NCBI RefSeq assembly: GCF_902506505.1
Contig: NZ_LR733406.1
Coordinates: forward strand, 124,001-188,000
Reading direction: 5' to 3'
Length of the DNA: 64,000 bases
DNA from: Pseudomonas sp. 8AS
GTDB lineage: Bacteria > Pseudomonadota > Gammaproteobacteria > Pseudomonadales > Pseudomonadaceae
Of the stretch, positions 38,202 through 47,352 are shown in pieces. Position numbers and translations under genes: made by a program. Below the pieces are notes generated by a model. It was not told the origin of the DNA. It ran no database searches and was given only the letters and a program-made list of their open reading frames with translations. Each line of letters begins with the position of its first letter. The stretch's first letter is position 1.

Positions 38202-41200
38202 CTAGACCGCCGCCGCGGACGAGCCGCGGCCGGCGTGGTACGCCTCCATCCACTGCAGAAACTCTGCCTCGGCCATCGGCCGGGCAAAGTGGTAGCCCTG
38301 CCCCAGGGCGCAACCGCGGCTGCGTAGCCAGCCCAGCTGCGCCTCGTCCTCGATGCCCTCGGCCACGCATGCCAGCCCCAGGTTGCGGGCGATCAGCAGG
38401 ATGGTCTCGACCAGCATCTGCCCGCTGGCATCGCTTTGCAGGTCATGGATGAAGCTGCGATCGATCTTCAGCCGGTCCAGCGGCAAACGCTTGAGGTAGG
38501 TCAGCGACGAATAGCCGGTACCGAAGTCGTCGATGGCGAAGCGGATGCCCAGCTGCTTGAGCGCCTGCATGGCGGCGATGCAGCGTTCGACATCCTCCAG
38601 CAGCACGCCCTCGGTGATCTCCAGCTCCAGTGCACTGGCCGGCAGGCCGTGACGCAGCAGGCAAGCATTGATGCGCTCGGCGCAGTCCGGTTGGCGCAGC
38701 TCGCGCGGGCTGAGGTTGAGCGCCAGCACCAGCTGCGGCCAGCGTGCCTGCCAGCTCGCCAGGCGGGCGCAGGCCTGTTCCAGCACCCAGTTGCCGAGCT
38801 CCTGGATCAGCCCGGTTTCCTCGGCCAGGGGGATGAACTGGGTCGGCGGGATATCGCCGCGCTCCGGATGCTGCCAGCGCAGCAGCACCTCGGCACCGGC
38901 GACCGCGCCGCTATCCAGCTCCAGCTGCGGCTGGAACACCAGGTACAGTTGGTCGCGGCTCATCGCCTGGCGCAGCTCGCTCTGCAGCAGCAGGCGCTGG
39001 TCGATCACCGCCTGCATCTCCGGGGCGAAGAAGTGCAGGGCATTGCGACCGCCCTGCTTGGCCTGGTACATGGCGGTGTCCGACTGTTTCAGCGCATCGG
39101 CGGCGTCCTGCCCCGGCAGCGGATGCAGGGTGATGCCGATGCTGGCGCTGACCGCCAGCTCGTGGCCGTGGATCAGGTAGCTGCCCTGCAGGCTGGCCAG
39201 CAGCTTCTCGCCCACCTCGGCGGCGTACTCGGCGGCCTGCGTCGGGCTGCTGGCGAGGTTTTCCAGAAGCACCACGAACTCGTCGCCACCCAGGCGGGCC
39301 AGGGTGTCCTCGGCGCGCAGGCAGCCGCTCAGGCGGTCGCTGACCGCCTTGAGCAGGGCATCGCCGCTGGGGTGGCCGAGGCTGTCGTTGACCGTCTTGA
39401 AGTGGTCGAGGTCGATGAACAGCAAGGCGCCGAAGCGCTCCTCGCGCTGTTCGCGGGCCATGGCCTGCTGCAGGCGGTCCTGCAGCAGGCGGCGGTTGGG
39501 CAGGCCGGTCAGTTCGTCGCTGTAGGCCAGGCGTTCGATCTCGCGCTGGTAGCGCTGGCGCTCAGAGATATCGGTGATGCTGCCGCGGATCAGCAGCGGC
39601 TGGCCGGGCATGCGTACCAGGCGCACCTCGCAGGGCAGCAGGTGGCCGACGCTGTCGCGGTGCAGCCACTCGAACACCGGGGTGCCGCCATTGATCGCGG
39701 CATCCAGGTACTCGCGCGCCAGCGGTGCGGACTCCTCGCCATTGGCCTGGCGGGGCGGGCTCAGCTCGATCAGGCCCTTGCCCAGCAGCTCGGCGTGGCT
39801 GAGCTTGAACAGGCGCAGGGCATTCTCGTTGGCCTCAATGATGCCGCCCTTGGGGCTGAACAGCACGATGGCCTCCGGGGCATGCTCCACCAGGGTGCGG
39901 TAGCGCGCCTGCGCCTCATGCCGCTCGGTGATGTCCTCGATCAGGGCCAGGCAGGCTTCCAGCTTGCCGTCCTGTTCGCGCACCGCGCGCAGGCTCAGGC
40001 GACTGTAGAGCACCGAGCCGTCGCGGCGCAGGAAGCGTTTCTCCAGCTCGTAATCGTCACGCTCGCCACGGTTGATCGCATCGAACAGCGCCGCCTCGCG
40101 GGGCACGTCCTCGGCATGGGTTATCCGCCGCCAGCTGCTGTTGCGCAGCTCCTCGCGGCTGCGCCCGAGGATCTGGCACAGCTTGTAGTTGACCTCCAGC
40201 CACTGCCCCTGCGGGTTGATCATGGCCATGCCGATCAGCGGCGCCTCGAAGAACAGGCGCAGCCATTCGTCGCGCTCGCGCAGCTGCTGCTCAGCCCGCT
40301 TGCGCGCGCTGATGTCCTGGATCGCCCCATACAGGCGCACCATGCGCTGGCCGTCCATTTCCGGAAAGCCCTTCAGGCGCACCCAGCGCGAGGTGCCGCG
40401 GACACCGGACAGGCGTACCTCCATGTCGAAGGCCTGACCGCTGCGCATGATCTGCGCCAGGGTCTGCTCGATGAGCCGGCGGCTCTCGCGGTCGTAGCGG
40501 CTCAGGGCCACCTGCAGGGAGGGCGCGCCGCCGGCCGGGTCCATCTCGTTCATGCGGAAGCAGCCGTCGGTCCAGTACATGCGCTGGTCGGCCATCTCCA
40601 GCACCCAGCCGCCGATATCGGCGATCGCCTCGGTCTGCGACAGCAGGTGGGTCTGGCGCAGCAGCTCCTCGCGGCCCCTGGCCAGCTCTTGCGCCAGGCG
40701 CTCGCGCTCGCTGACGTCATGGTTGAGGGCGACGAAATGGCTGACCTTGCCGTGCTCGTCGAGCAGCGGCGCGATGATCACCTCGTTCCAGAATTCCTCG
40801 CCATTCTTGCGGTAGTTGCGCAGCACCTCCTGGTGCGGCAGGCCGCGGCTGAGCGCCTGGCGCGTGCGCAACAGGGCGCCCGGGTCCTCCTTGCCGGCCA
40901 GCAGCAGGCGGCTGGCGCTGCCGAGGATCTCCTCGCGGCGGTAGCCGCTGATCCGCTCCAGCGCCGGGTTGCAATAAATGAAGGGGTTGCCGGGCCGGCG
41001 CGCATCGGAAATCGATACGCCGAGCGGGCAGGCCTGCAGGGCCAGGTTGGCCAGGGCCAGCTCCTTCTGCATCGCCGCGCTGCCCTGCAGGGTGTGTCGC
41101 AGGTCGCTGAGGGCGCGCCCGACCAGCAGTGCGGCCACCACCAGCAGCAGCACACTGAAGTGCATTTCCAGGCGCTGCGGGCTCTGCCAGTCGACGCCCA

Positions 41201-41987
41201 GCCCCAGGCCGCCGGCCAGCGGCAGGGCGAGCACCGACAGCGCCGTCAGCACCGCGCCCCAGAGCGCGCCGCTGAAGCCCAGGAGCAGCGCCAGCAGCAG
41301 CATCATCACGCCGATCAGCGGCAGGACCAGCAGCGGCGGCAGGCTGACCAGCAGCAGCGGCAGGCTCAGCAGCAGGCCGAGCAGCGCCCACCAGGGTGGC
41401 GCCGTCAGCGGGTTGCTCACGCCGGCCTGCGGCCCCGGACGGGCCCAGCCATGCCGGCGCAGCCAGGGCGTCAGCAGGGCCAGCAGGGGCAGGGCCACGC
41501 CGAAGCTGGCCAGGCTGTCGGCCAGCCACAGAGTCAGGGTCGCCGGCCACCAGTGCCCGCCCGCCAGCACCCCGGTCAGCAGCAGATTGCCCTGCACGCC
41601 AAGCGCCACCAGGGCGACCGGCAGCAGCACGCCGAGCAGGATGAAGCGCATCAGGCTGGGCACGCTGGCCAGCGCGGCATCGAAATCGGCTCGGCGCAGC
41701 AGCAGCCAGGCGAGGCCGACGCCCAGGGTTTCCGGCAGCGCGTAGAGCGGCGCCCAGTGCCAGTCCAGGCCCCACAGCGGAATGCTGAGCGCGGCGTTGA
41801 GATACAGCGCCGGCAACACCCGTGGCCCCCACCACAGCACGAAGGTCAGGCCCAGGGCGAACGGCAGGTACCAGAGCGCCGCGCCACTGACGAACTGGCT
41901 CGACAAGGACAACCAGGTTCCCAGATGGAACAGTGGCAACGGCAACCACCACCTCCACCCGGGCAGTCGATCCGACTCCACGGCCAT
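38202..41987 (-). CDS. MASE1-PAS-GGDEF-EAL membrane c-di-GMP enzyme
   Basis: A 1261-residue membrane signalling protein. An N-terminal MASE1 region with about eight helices (about 10-290) is followed by four PAS domains (about 310-430, 440-550, 565-680 and 690-800), then GGDEF (motif LARLGGDEFVVLL, with the RAED inhibitory site nine residues upstream of the motif) and EAL (GAEVLLRWQHPERG, that is EVL in place of EAL, then ELEITEG, FAIDDFGTGYSSL, LKIDRSFI and AEGIED). The motifs suggest both diguanylate cyclase and phosphodiesterase activity, with product inhibition possible. An upstream GTG start (42008) is open, but the ATG at 41987 has GAGGT six bases before it. It is convergent with rimK. 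Confidence 0.9.
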   Translation of the reverse strand: MAVESDRLPGWRWWLPLPLFHLGTWLSLSSQFVSGAALWYLPFALGLTFVLWWGPRVLPALYLNAALSIPLWGLDWHWAPLYALPETLGVGLAWLLLRRADFDAALASVPSLMRFILLGVLLPVALVALGVQGNLLLTGVLAGGHWWPATLTLWLADSLASFGVALPLLALLTPWLRRHGWARPGPQAGVSNPLTAPPWWALLGLLLSLPLLLVSLPPLLVLPLIGVMMLLLALLLGFSGALWGAVLTALSVLALPLAGGLGLGVDWQSPQRLEMHFSVLLLVVAALLVGRALSDLRHTLQGSAAMQKELALANLALQACPLGVSISDARRPGNPFIYCNPALERISGYRREEILGSASRLLLAGKEDPGALLRTRQALSRGLPHQEVLRNYRKNGEEFWNEVIIAPLLDEHGKVSHFVALNHDVSERERLAQELARGREELLRQTHLLSQTEAIADIGGWVLEMADQRMYWTDGCFRMNEMDPAGGAPSLQVALSRYDRESRRLIEQTLAQIMRSGQAFDMEVRLSGVRGTSRWVRLKGFPEMDGQRMVRLYGAIQDISARKRAEQQLRERDEWLRLFFEAPLIGMAMINPQGQWLEVNYKLCQILGRSREELRNSSWRRITHAEDVPREAALFDAINRGERDDYELEKRFLRRDGSVLYSRLSLRAVREQDGKLEACLALIEDITERHEAQARYRTLVEHAPEAIVLFSPKGGIIEANENALRLFKLSHAELLGKGLIELSPPRQANGEESAPLAREYLDAAINGGTPVFEWLHRDSVGHLLPCEVRLVRMPGQPLLIRGSITDISERQRYQREIERLAYSDELTGLPNRRLLQDRLQQAMAREQREERFGALLFIDLDHFKTVNDSLGHPSGDALLKAVSDRLSGCLRAEDTLARLGGDEFVVLLENLASSPTQAAEYAAEVGEKLLASLQGSYLIHGHELAVSASIGITLHPLPGQDAADALKQSDTAMYQAKQGGRNALHFFAPEMQAVIDQRLLLQSELRQAMSRDQLYLVFQPQLELDSGAVAGAEVLLRWQHPERGDIPPTQFIPLAEETGLIQELGNWVLEQACARLASWQARWPQLVLALNLSPRELRQPDCAERINACLLRHGLPASALELEITEGVLLEDVERCIAAMQALKQLGIRFAIDDFGTGYSSLTYLKRLPLDRLKIDRSFIHDLQSDASGQMLVETILLIARNLGLACVAEGIEDEAQLGWLRSRGCALGQGYHFARPMAEAEFLQWMEAYHAGRGSSAAAV

Positions 41988-42105
41988 GCTGACCTCGCGC
42001 TGATTCACTCAAGCAGCATAGATCAGCGCTACGCGCCCGGACCCAGGAGTTGCCGGACCCTGGCCGAGCCCGGCAGCCGCCGATCGGAATGGCCTGGCGG
42101 CAGCG

Positions 42106-43422
42106 TCAGTCCTGCATGGCCTGGGTGAACTGGCCGATGGCATCCACCACGCGCTGCGCCTCGTCGCGGATCTCCAGCATCACCTCGCCGGCCCGGTTGA
42201 CCAGCTGCACACCCTGTTCGACCTTGCTCTTGCTGCCGCCCATGCCGCTGACCGCCTGCTGCGCCAGATCATGGTTGAGGCGCACCACCTCGTTGATTTC
42301 CACCGTGGCCTGGCTGGTACGCGCCGCCAGGTTGCGCACCTCGTCGGCGACCACGGCGAAGCCGCGGCCCTGCTCGCCGGCACGCGCCGCCTCGATGGCC
42401 GCATTGAGGGCCAGCAGGTTGGTCTGCTCGGCAATCCCGCGGATCACCTGGACGATGCTGCTGATACGCTCCGACTGCGCGCTCAGCGCGGTGATGTTGC
42501 CGCCCACCTGCTCCAGCTCTTCGGCGATGCCGCGCACCACCAGCACCGCCTCCTCGACGGTGCCGGCGCCCTTGATCGCGCTGTCATCGGTTTCCCGGGC
42601 ACTGGCAAACGCCAGCTGGGCGGCGGCGGCCTCGGCCTCGCGGTGTTCGACCTGGGCGGTGATGTCGCTGGCGAACTTGACCACCCCGTACAGCTGGCCG
42701 CTGGCGTCGTACAGCGGGTTGTAGGTGGCGCGCAGCCACACCACCCGGCCGGACTTGGTGACGCGCTTGAAGCGGTCGGAGACGAACTCGCCCTGGTTCA
42801 GACGCTGCCAGAAGCGCCGGTAGGCATCGCTGCCGCTCTCGGTGCGGTCGCAGAACAGGCTGTGGTGCTTGCCGCGGATCTCCTCCAGGCGATAGCCCAT
42901 GGTCTGCAGGAAGTTGTCGTTGGCCTGGATCACCTCGCCATTGAGGTTGAACTCGATCACCGCCATGGAGCGGTTGATGGCATTCAGCAGGCTCTGGAGC
43001 TGGTGCTCGGCAGCGACCTGGGCGGTGATGTCGGTGGCCACCTTGAGCACCTTGCAGACCCGCCCGGCGGCGTCGCGCACCGGCAGGTAGCTGGCCTCCA
43101 GCCAGACTTCCCGGCCGCCCTTGGCCAGGCGCACGAAGCGGTCGCTGAAACTCTCGCCATTGGCCAGGCGCTGCCAGAACTGCGCGTAGGCCGGGCTAGC
43201 CAGCAGTTCCTGGGTGCAGAACAGCCGGTGGTGCTGGCCATGCAGCTCGTCCAGGCGATAGCCCATGGTGTTCAGGAACGGCTCATTGGCCTCGATGATC
43301 TGCCCCTGCGGGGTGAACTCGATCATCGCCATACTCTGCCGAATGGCCGCCAGCGCCTGCTGGCTGGCGGCCAACAGGGTTTGGCACTTCTGCAACTCAC
43401 TGCGCGTAGCGGATCCGAACAT
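42106..43422 (-). CDS. BdlA-like PAS-PAS-methyl-accepting signal transducer
   Basis: A 438-residue soluble chemotaxis-type transducer without membrane helices. Two PAS domains (about 25-130 with [20 protein letters not shown], and about 145-255 with [20 protein letters not shown]) precede a methyl-accepting signalling domain with the hairpin tip [20 protein letters not shown] (about 348-367). The layout, and near identity of the two PAS parts, is that of BdlA, the P. aeruginosa biofilm dispersion regulator, but paralogues with the same layout are frequent. The start at 43422 is preferred because AGAGG lies six bases upstream; an ATG at 43440 has none. It stands on its own between a MASE1-GGDEF-EAL gene and desA. 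Confidence 0.85.
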   Translation of the reverse strand: MFGSATRSELQKCQTLLAASQQALAAIRQSMAMIEFTPQGQIIEANEPFLNTMGYRLDELHGQHHRLFCTQELLASPAYAQFWQRLANGESFSDRFVRLAKGGREVWLEASYLPVRDAAGRVCKVLKVATDITAQVAAEHQLQSLLNAINRSMAVIEFNLNGEVIQANDNFLQTMGYRLEEIRGKHHSLFCDRTESGSDAYRRFWQRLNQGEFVSDRFKRVTKSGRVVWLRATYNPLYDASGQLYGVVKFASDITAQVEHREAEAAAAQLAFASARETDDSAIKGAGTVEEAVLVVRGIAEELEQVGGNITALSAQSERISSIVQVIRGIAEQTNLLALNAAIEAARAGEQGRGFAVVADEVRNLAARTSQATVEINEVVRLNHDLAQQAVSGMGGSKSKVEQGVQLVNRAGEVMLEIRDEAQRVVDAIGQFTQAMQD

Positions 43423-43525
43423 GGCGAACCTCTCATCCATTGGGGGGGCCGCTGAAGCATAGATGGCAAACGCAGCGGCCACCGCCGCCAGCCTGGTTGG
43501 CCAGAGCCCGGCATGCCCCCGGAAC

Positions 43526-43550
43526 GAAAAAGCCCGCCGGAAGGCGGGCT
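43526..43550 (-). terminator. Intrinsic terminator of desA
   Basis: Perfect 8-bp stem AGCCCGCC/GGCGGGCT (43531-43538 and 43543-43550) with GGAA in the loop, followed on the minus strand by a T-run. It lies 17 bp after the desA stop. Confidence 0.9.
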
Positions 43551-43567
43551 GTTCGCTACTGCCGGAC

Positions 43568-44752
43568 TCAGGCCGTGGCCGGGCGCAGCGAGTAGGTCTT
43601 CAGCTGTTCGGCGAACTCGCGCAGGGACTGGATGCCGCTGGCCTCGGCCTCGTTCACCCACTGCTTGATCGCCTCGAGCATGTCGTGGCCGTTGCTGCTG
43701 GTCTTGACCCAGATCTGCTGCAGGGCCAGACGCTTCTCGTAGATCACCTTGAGCGCCTGGCTCTGCTCCAGCATGCGCTGGATGCGTGCCTGGTGGCCTT
43801 CGTCGAGCAGGCTGGTCTCGCGCGCCAGCAGGCGCTTGGCGCGGCGGAACTGGTGGCGTACCGACTCGTCGGCCTTGGCCAGTTCCTGCTTGACCAGCGG
43901 CGCGATGACCAGCTTGCGGTACTGCGCCATGATCTGGAAACGGTTGTTGAGGATGGCCATGGCGGTGTCCATGTCCAGGCTGCGCTTGCCTTCCACGCGG
44001 TGGGCGATCGGCGCCACACGCTGCACCTTGGCCAGGCGCAGGAAGCTGAACAGCTGGATCCAGGCCCAGCCCATGTCGAACTCCCACTTCTTCACCGACA
44101 GCTTGGCGCTGTTGGGGTAGGTGTGGTGGTTGTTGTGCAGCTCCTCGCCGCCGATCAGGATGCCCCAGGGCAGCAGGTTGGTGGCGGCGTCGCGGCACTC
44201 GAAGTTGCGGTAGCCGACGGCATGGCCGAGGCCGTTGATCACCCCTGCGGCCCACACCGGAATCCACATCATCTGGATCGCCCACACGGTCATGCCGAGC
44301 ACGCCGAACAGGGCCAGGTCGATGATCGCCATCAGCACGATACCGCCGGTCGGGAAACGCGAATAGACATTGCGCTCGACCCAGTCCTCCGGGCAGTTCT
44401 TACCGTAGATGCGCAGGGTCTCCGGGTTCTTCGCTTCCTGCTGGTAGAGCTCGGCGCCGGTGCGCAGCACGGTGCCCAGGCCCTTGATCACCGGGCTGTG
44501 CGGGTCATCCACGGTTTCGCATTTGGCGTGGTGCTTGCGGTGGATGGCGGTCCACTCGCGGGTGTTCTGGCCGGTGCTGATCCACAGCCAGAAACGGAAG
44601 AAGTGCTTGAGCGCCGGATGCAGCTCCAGCGCGCGGTGCGCCGAGTAGCGGTGCAGATAGACGGTGACGCTGACGATGGTGATATGGGTCATCACCAGGG
44701 TGACCGCGACCAGCTGCCATACCGACAGGTCGAGAAAGCCGTTGTACCACAT
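43568..44752 (-). CDS. desA: DesA, membrane fatty-acyl delta-9 desaturase
   Basis: A 394-residue membrane di-iron desaturase that puts cis double bonds into acyl chains of phospholipids. The three His boxes are YLHRYSAHR (about 33-39), [11 protein letters not shown] (about 71-75) and [16 protein letters not shown] (about 205-209). Two hydrophobic pairs ([16 protein letters not shown] and [16 protein letters not shown]) lie between the boxes. It matches the P. aeruginosa DesA, an aerobic phospholipid desaturase. It is divergent from the PipA-like gene, as in P. aeruginosa, and has its own terminator. Confidence 0.95.
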   Translation of the reverse strand: MWYNGFLDLSVWQLVAVTLVMTHITIVSVTVYLHRYSAHRALELHPALKHFFRFWLWISTGQNTREWTAIHRKHHAKCETVDDPHSPVIKGLGTVLRTGAELYQQEAKNPETLRIYGKNCPEDWVERNVYSRFPTGGIVLMAIIDLALFGVLGMTVWAIQMMWIPVWAAGVINGLGHAVGYRNFECRDAATNLLPWGILIGGEELHNNHHTYPNSAKLSVKKWEFDMGWAWIQLFSFLRLAKVQRVAPIAHRVEGKRSLDMDTAMAILNNRFQIMAQYRKLVIAPLVKQELAKADESVRHQFRRAKRLLARETSLLDEGHQARIQRMLEQSQALKVIYEKRLALQQIWVKTSSNGHDMLEAIKQWVNEAEASGIQSLREFAEQLKTYSLRPATA

Positions 44753-44876
44753 GAAAGGTGTTGCCTCGCGGGGAAGAGGGAGACGGCCCGCAACGCGGAC
44801 CTGGGCGCATTATCGCCTAGCGCCGGGAGAAAACCAGAGCGCCCTTAGACGGGAATACTCTGGATGACAACTCATC

Positions 44877-44882
44877 TATAAT
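44877..44882 (+). promoter_or_regulatory. Candidate -10 element for the PipA-like gene
   Basis: A perfect TATAAT lies 49 bp upstream of the start at 44931 in the gap to desA. No good -35 box is seen at 17 bp, so the promoter may depend on an activator. Confidence 0.4.
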
Positions 44883-44930
44883 GCGCGCCAGTGCACACTT
44901 TCCCCTCCCTGTTGGCCGAAATCCCCCTTG

Positions 44931-47189
44931 ATGAAATTCCAGCGCAGTCCGCTGCAACTGACCCTGCTCTATTTGCTGGCGGCCCTGCTCTGGCTGCTGT
45001 GCAGCGACGCCCTGCTGCTGGGCCTGGGGCTGGACCGCGACCATCTGGCGCGCTACCAGCTGCTCAAGGGCTTGGCCTTCATCCTGTTTACCGGCCTGCT
45101 GCTGTACTGCGTCCTGCGCCAGTACCAGCACCAGCAGTTGCTGATCCGCCGCCATATCAAGCACAGCGAGGAGCGCCTGACCCTGGCCCTGGACTCCGCC
45201 CAGGAAGGCCTGTGGGACTGGGACATGACGAGCGACCGGGTGTTCTATTCGGGGCGTTACTGCAGCCTGCTCGGCTATACCCCCGAACAGTTCGGCAACA
45301 GCCGCGCGGCCTGGGAAGAACGCCTGCACCCGGATGACCGTGAACAGGCCATCCAGCGCGTGCAAAACCTGTTCGAGCAGCGCACGCCCTACTACGAAGG
45401 CACCTATCGCCTGCGCCACCAGAACGGCGACTACCGCTGGCTGCTGGCCCGCGGCCAGCTGCTGCTCGACGAGGCGGGGCAGCCGCTGCGCTTCATCGGC
45501 ACCACGGTCGACATCACCCAGCGCCGCGCCGACGAGGACAGCCTGCGCCAGGCCGCCGCGGTATTCGACAGCACCCAGGAAGGCGTGCTGGTCACCGACC
45601 GCCACCAGCACATCGTCCACGTCAACCCGGCGTTCAACCGCATCACCGGCTACAGCGCCGAGGAAGTGCTCGGCAAGACCCCGGTCCTGTTCAAGTCCGG
45701 GCGCCATGACCGCGCCTTCTACCAGAGCCTGTGGCATGCCCTGGAGCAGCGCGGCTCATGGAGCGGCGAGATCTGGAACCGGCGCAAGAGCGGCGAAGTC
45801 TTCCCCATGTGGCAGTGCCTGCGCAGCATCCACGACGAGAGCGGCAACCTCAGCCACTACGTCGCGGTGTTTTCCGACATCAGCGCGCTCAAGCGCTCGC
45901 AGCACGAGCTGGACTACCTGGCCCACCACGACCCGCTGACCACTCTGCCCAACCGCCTGCTGTTCGGCGAGCGCATCGAGCAGGCCGTGCAGCGCGCCCA
46001 GCGCGGCGCCCTGCTGCTGATCGACCTCGACCACTTCAAGATCATCAACGAGAGCCTCGGCCACAACACCGGCGACCAGCTGCTCAAGCTGATCGGCGAG
46101 CGCCTGGCCGGCAGCCTCGGCAAGCAACTGACCCTGGCGCGCCTGGGCGGCGACGAGTTCGGCCTGCTCAGCACCGACTGTGCCCAGGCCGCGCAGGCCT
46201 CGGCGCTGGCCCAGCGCCTGCTCGAATGCCTGGCCGAGCCGTTCAGCATCCAGGGCGAGACCCTGTTCATCGGCGCCAGCATCGGCATCAGCCTGTTCCC
46301 GGACGACGGCGACTCGGTCGAGCAGCTGCTGCGCAACGCCGACTCGGCGCTGTTCCGCGCCAAGAGCAGCGGCCGGCAGACCTTCAGCTTCTACAGCCAG
46401 GACATGACCATCCTCGCGCGCCAGCGGGTCAAGCTGGAGGCCGAGCTGCGCCAGGCCCTGGAACAGGACCAGCTGCGCGTGTACTACCAGCCGATCCACC
46501 ACCTGAGCGGCGACCGGCGCATGCTCGGCGTCGAGGCCCTGGTGCGCTGGCAGCATCCGGAACGCGGCCTGGTGCCGCCGGGCGAGTTCATTCCGATGGC
46601 CGAGGACAGCGGCCTGATCGGCGCGATCGACACCTGGGTGCTGGAACAGGCCTGCGCCCAGATGTGCGACTGGCAGACCCGCGGCATCGAGCTGAAGTTC
46701 GTCGCGGTGAATGTCTCCAGCCGCCTGTTCAGCCGCGGCGAACTGGACCTGCAGGTGGCGCGGGTCCTGGCGCAAACCGGCCTCGACCCCGCCCACCTGG
46801 AGCTGGAAGTCACGGAAAGCGCGGTGATGGACGACCCGGACCGCGCCCTGGAACTGCTGCAGCACCTGCGCAACCTGGGCGTGCGCCTGGCGATCGACGA
46901 CTTCGGCACCGGCTACTCCTCGCTGGCCCGCCTCAAGCGCCTGCCGGTGGACAAGCTCAAGCTCGACCAGAGTTTCGTCCGCGGCCTGCCCGACGACCCG
47001 GAAGATGCCGCCATCGCCCGTGCCGTGGTGACCCTCGGCCGCAGCCTGGGCCTGCACGTGCTCGCCGAAGGCATCGAGCAGGAGCAGCAGGCGCGCTTCC
47101 TCCTCGACCTCGGCTGCGACTTCGGCCAGGGCTACTGGTTCGGCCACCCGCAACCGGCCGACCAGCTGCTGCCGATGGCAACGGCCTAG
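44931..47189 (+). CDS. PAS-GGDEF-EAL membrane c-di-GMP enzyme (PipA-like)
   Basis: A 752-residue inner-membrane protein: two N-terminal helices (about 8-33 and 46-63), two PAS domains (about 80-205 and 210-325), GGDEF (LARLGGDEFGLLS, about 412) and EAL (GVEALVRWQHPERG, ELEVTESAVMD, LAIDDFGTGYSSL, LKLDQSFV and AEGIEQ). The GGDEF has no RxxD inhibitory site (GKQL stands in that place), unlike the MASE1 protein. In P. aeruginosa the gene divergent from desA is pipA, a PAS-GGDEF-EAL phosphodiesterase. A TTG one codon upstream (44928) is open; the ATG at 44931 is chosen. Dominant phosphodiesterase activity is inferred. Confidence 0.87.
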   Translation: MKFQRSPLQLTLLYLLAALLWLLCSDALLLGLGLDRDHLARYQLLKGLAFILFTGLLLYCVLRQYQHQQLLIRRHIKHSEERLTLALDSAQEGLWDWDMTSDRVFYSGRYCSLLGYTPEQFGNSRAAWEERLHPDDREQAIQRVQNLFEQRTPYYEGTYRLRHQNGDYRWLLARGQLLLDEAGQPLRFIGTTVDITQRRADEDSLRQAAAVFDSTQEGVLVTDRHQHIVHVNPAFNRITGYSAEEVLGKTPVLFKSGRHDRAFYQSLWHALEQRGSWSGEIWNRRKSGEVFPMWQCLRSIHDESGNLSHYVAVFSDISALKRSQHELDYLAHHDPLTTLPNRLLFGERIEQAVQRAQRGALLLIDLDHFKIINESLGHNTGDQLLKLIGERLAGSLGKQLTLARLGGDEFGLLSTDCAQAAQASALAQRLLECLAEPFSIQGETLFIGASIGISLFPDDGDSVEQLLRNADSALFRAKSSGRQTFSFYSQDMTILARQRVKLEAELRQALEQDQLRVYYQPIHHLSGDRRMLGVEALVRWQHPERGLVPPGEFIPMAEDSGLIGAIDTWVLEQACAQMCDWQTRGIELKFVAVNVSSRLFSRGELDLQVARVLAQTGLDPAHLELEVTESAVMDDPDRALELLQHLRNLGVRLAIDDFGTGYSSLARLKRLPVDKLKLDQSFVRGLPDDPEDAAIARAVVTLGRSLGLHVLAEGIEQEQQARFLLDLGCDFGQGYWFGHPQPADQLLPMATA

Positions 47190-47352
47190 GGCCAGGTGCG
47201 CCGCGCACCAGGCCAACCCCAAGGGGCCGAAGGTCTGGCCCAGCTCAAGGACGGCGAGCAGCTGCCGGTAGCGAACCCGAAGACCTCCGGCAACGACTGC
47301 TACACCGCCTGGGACCAGGTGCCGAGCAGAGCCGTGACGAAAATGCCGCCGC

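Noticed and set aside
38436..42128. Plus-strand frame of 1230 codons
   Set aside because: Antisense to the MASE1-GGDEF-EAL gene, whose GGDEF and EAL motifs are intact.
44891..45337. Alternative frame overlapping the start of the PipA-like gene
   Set aside because: Proline/alanine/arginine-rich shadow frame; the real gene has two membrane helices and PAS motifs in the other frame.
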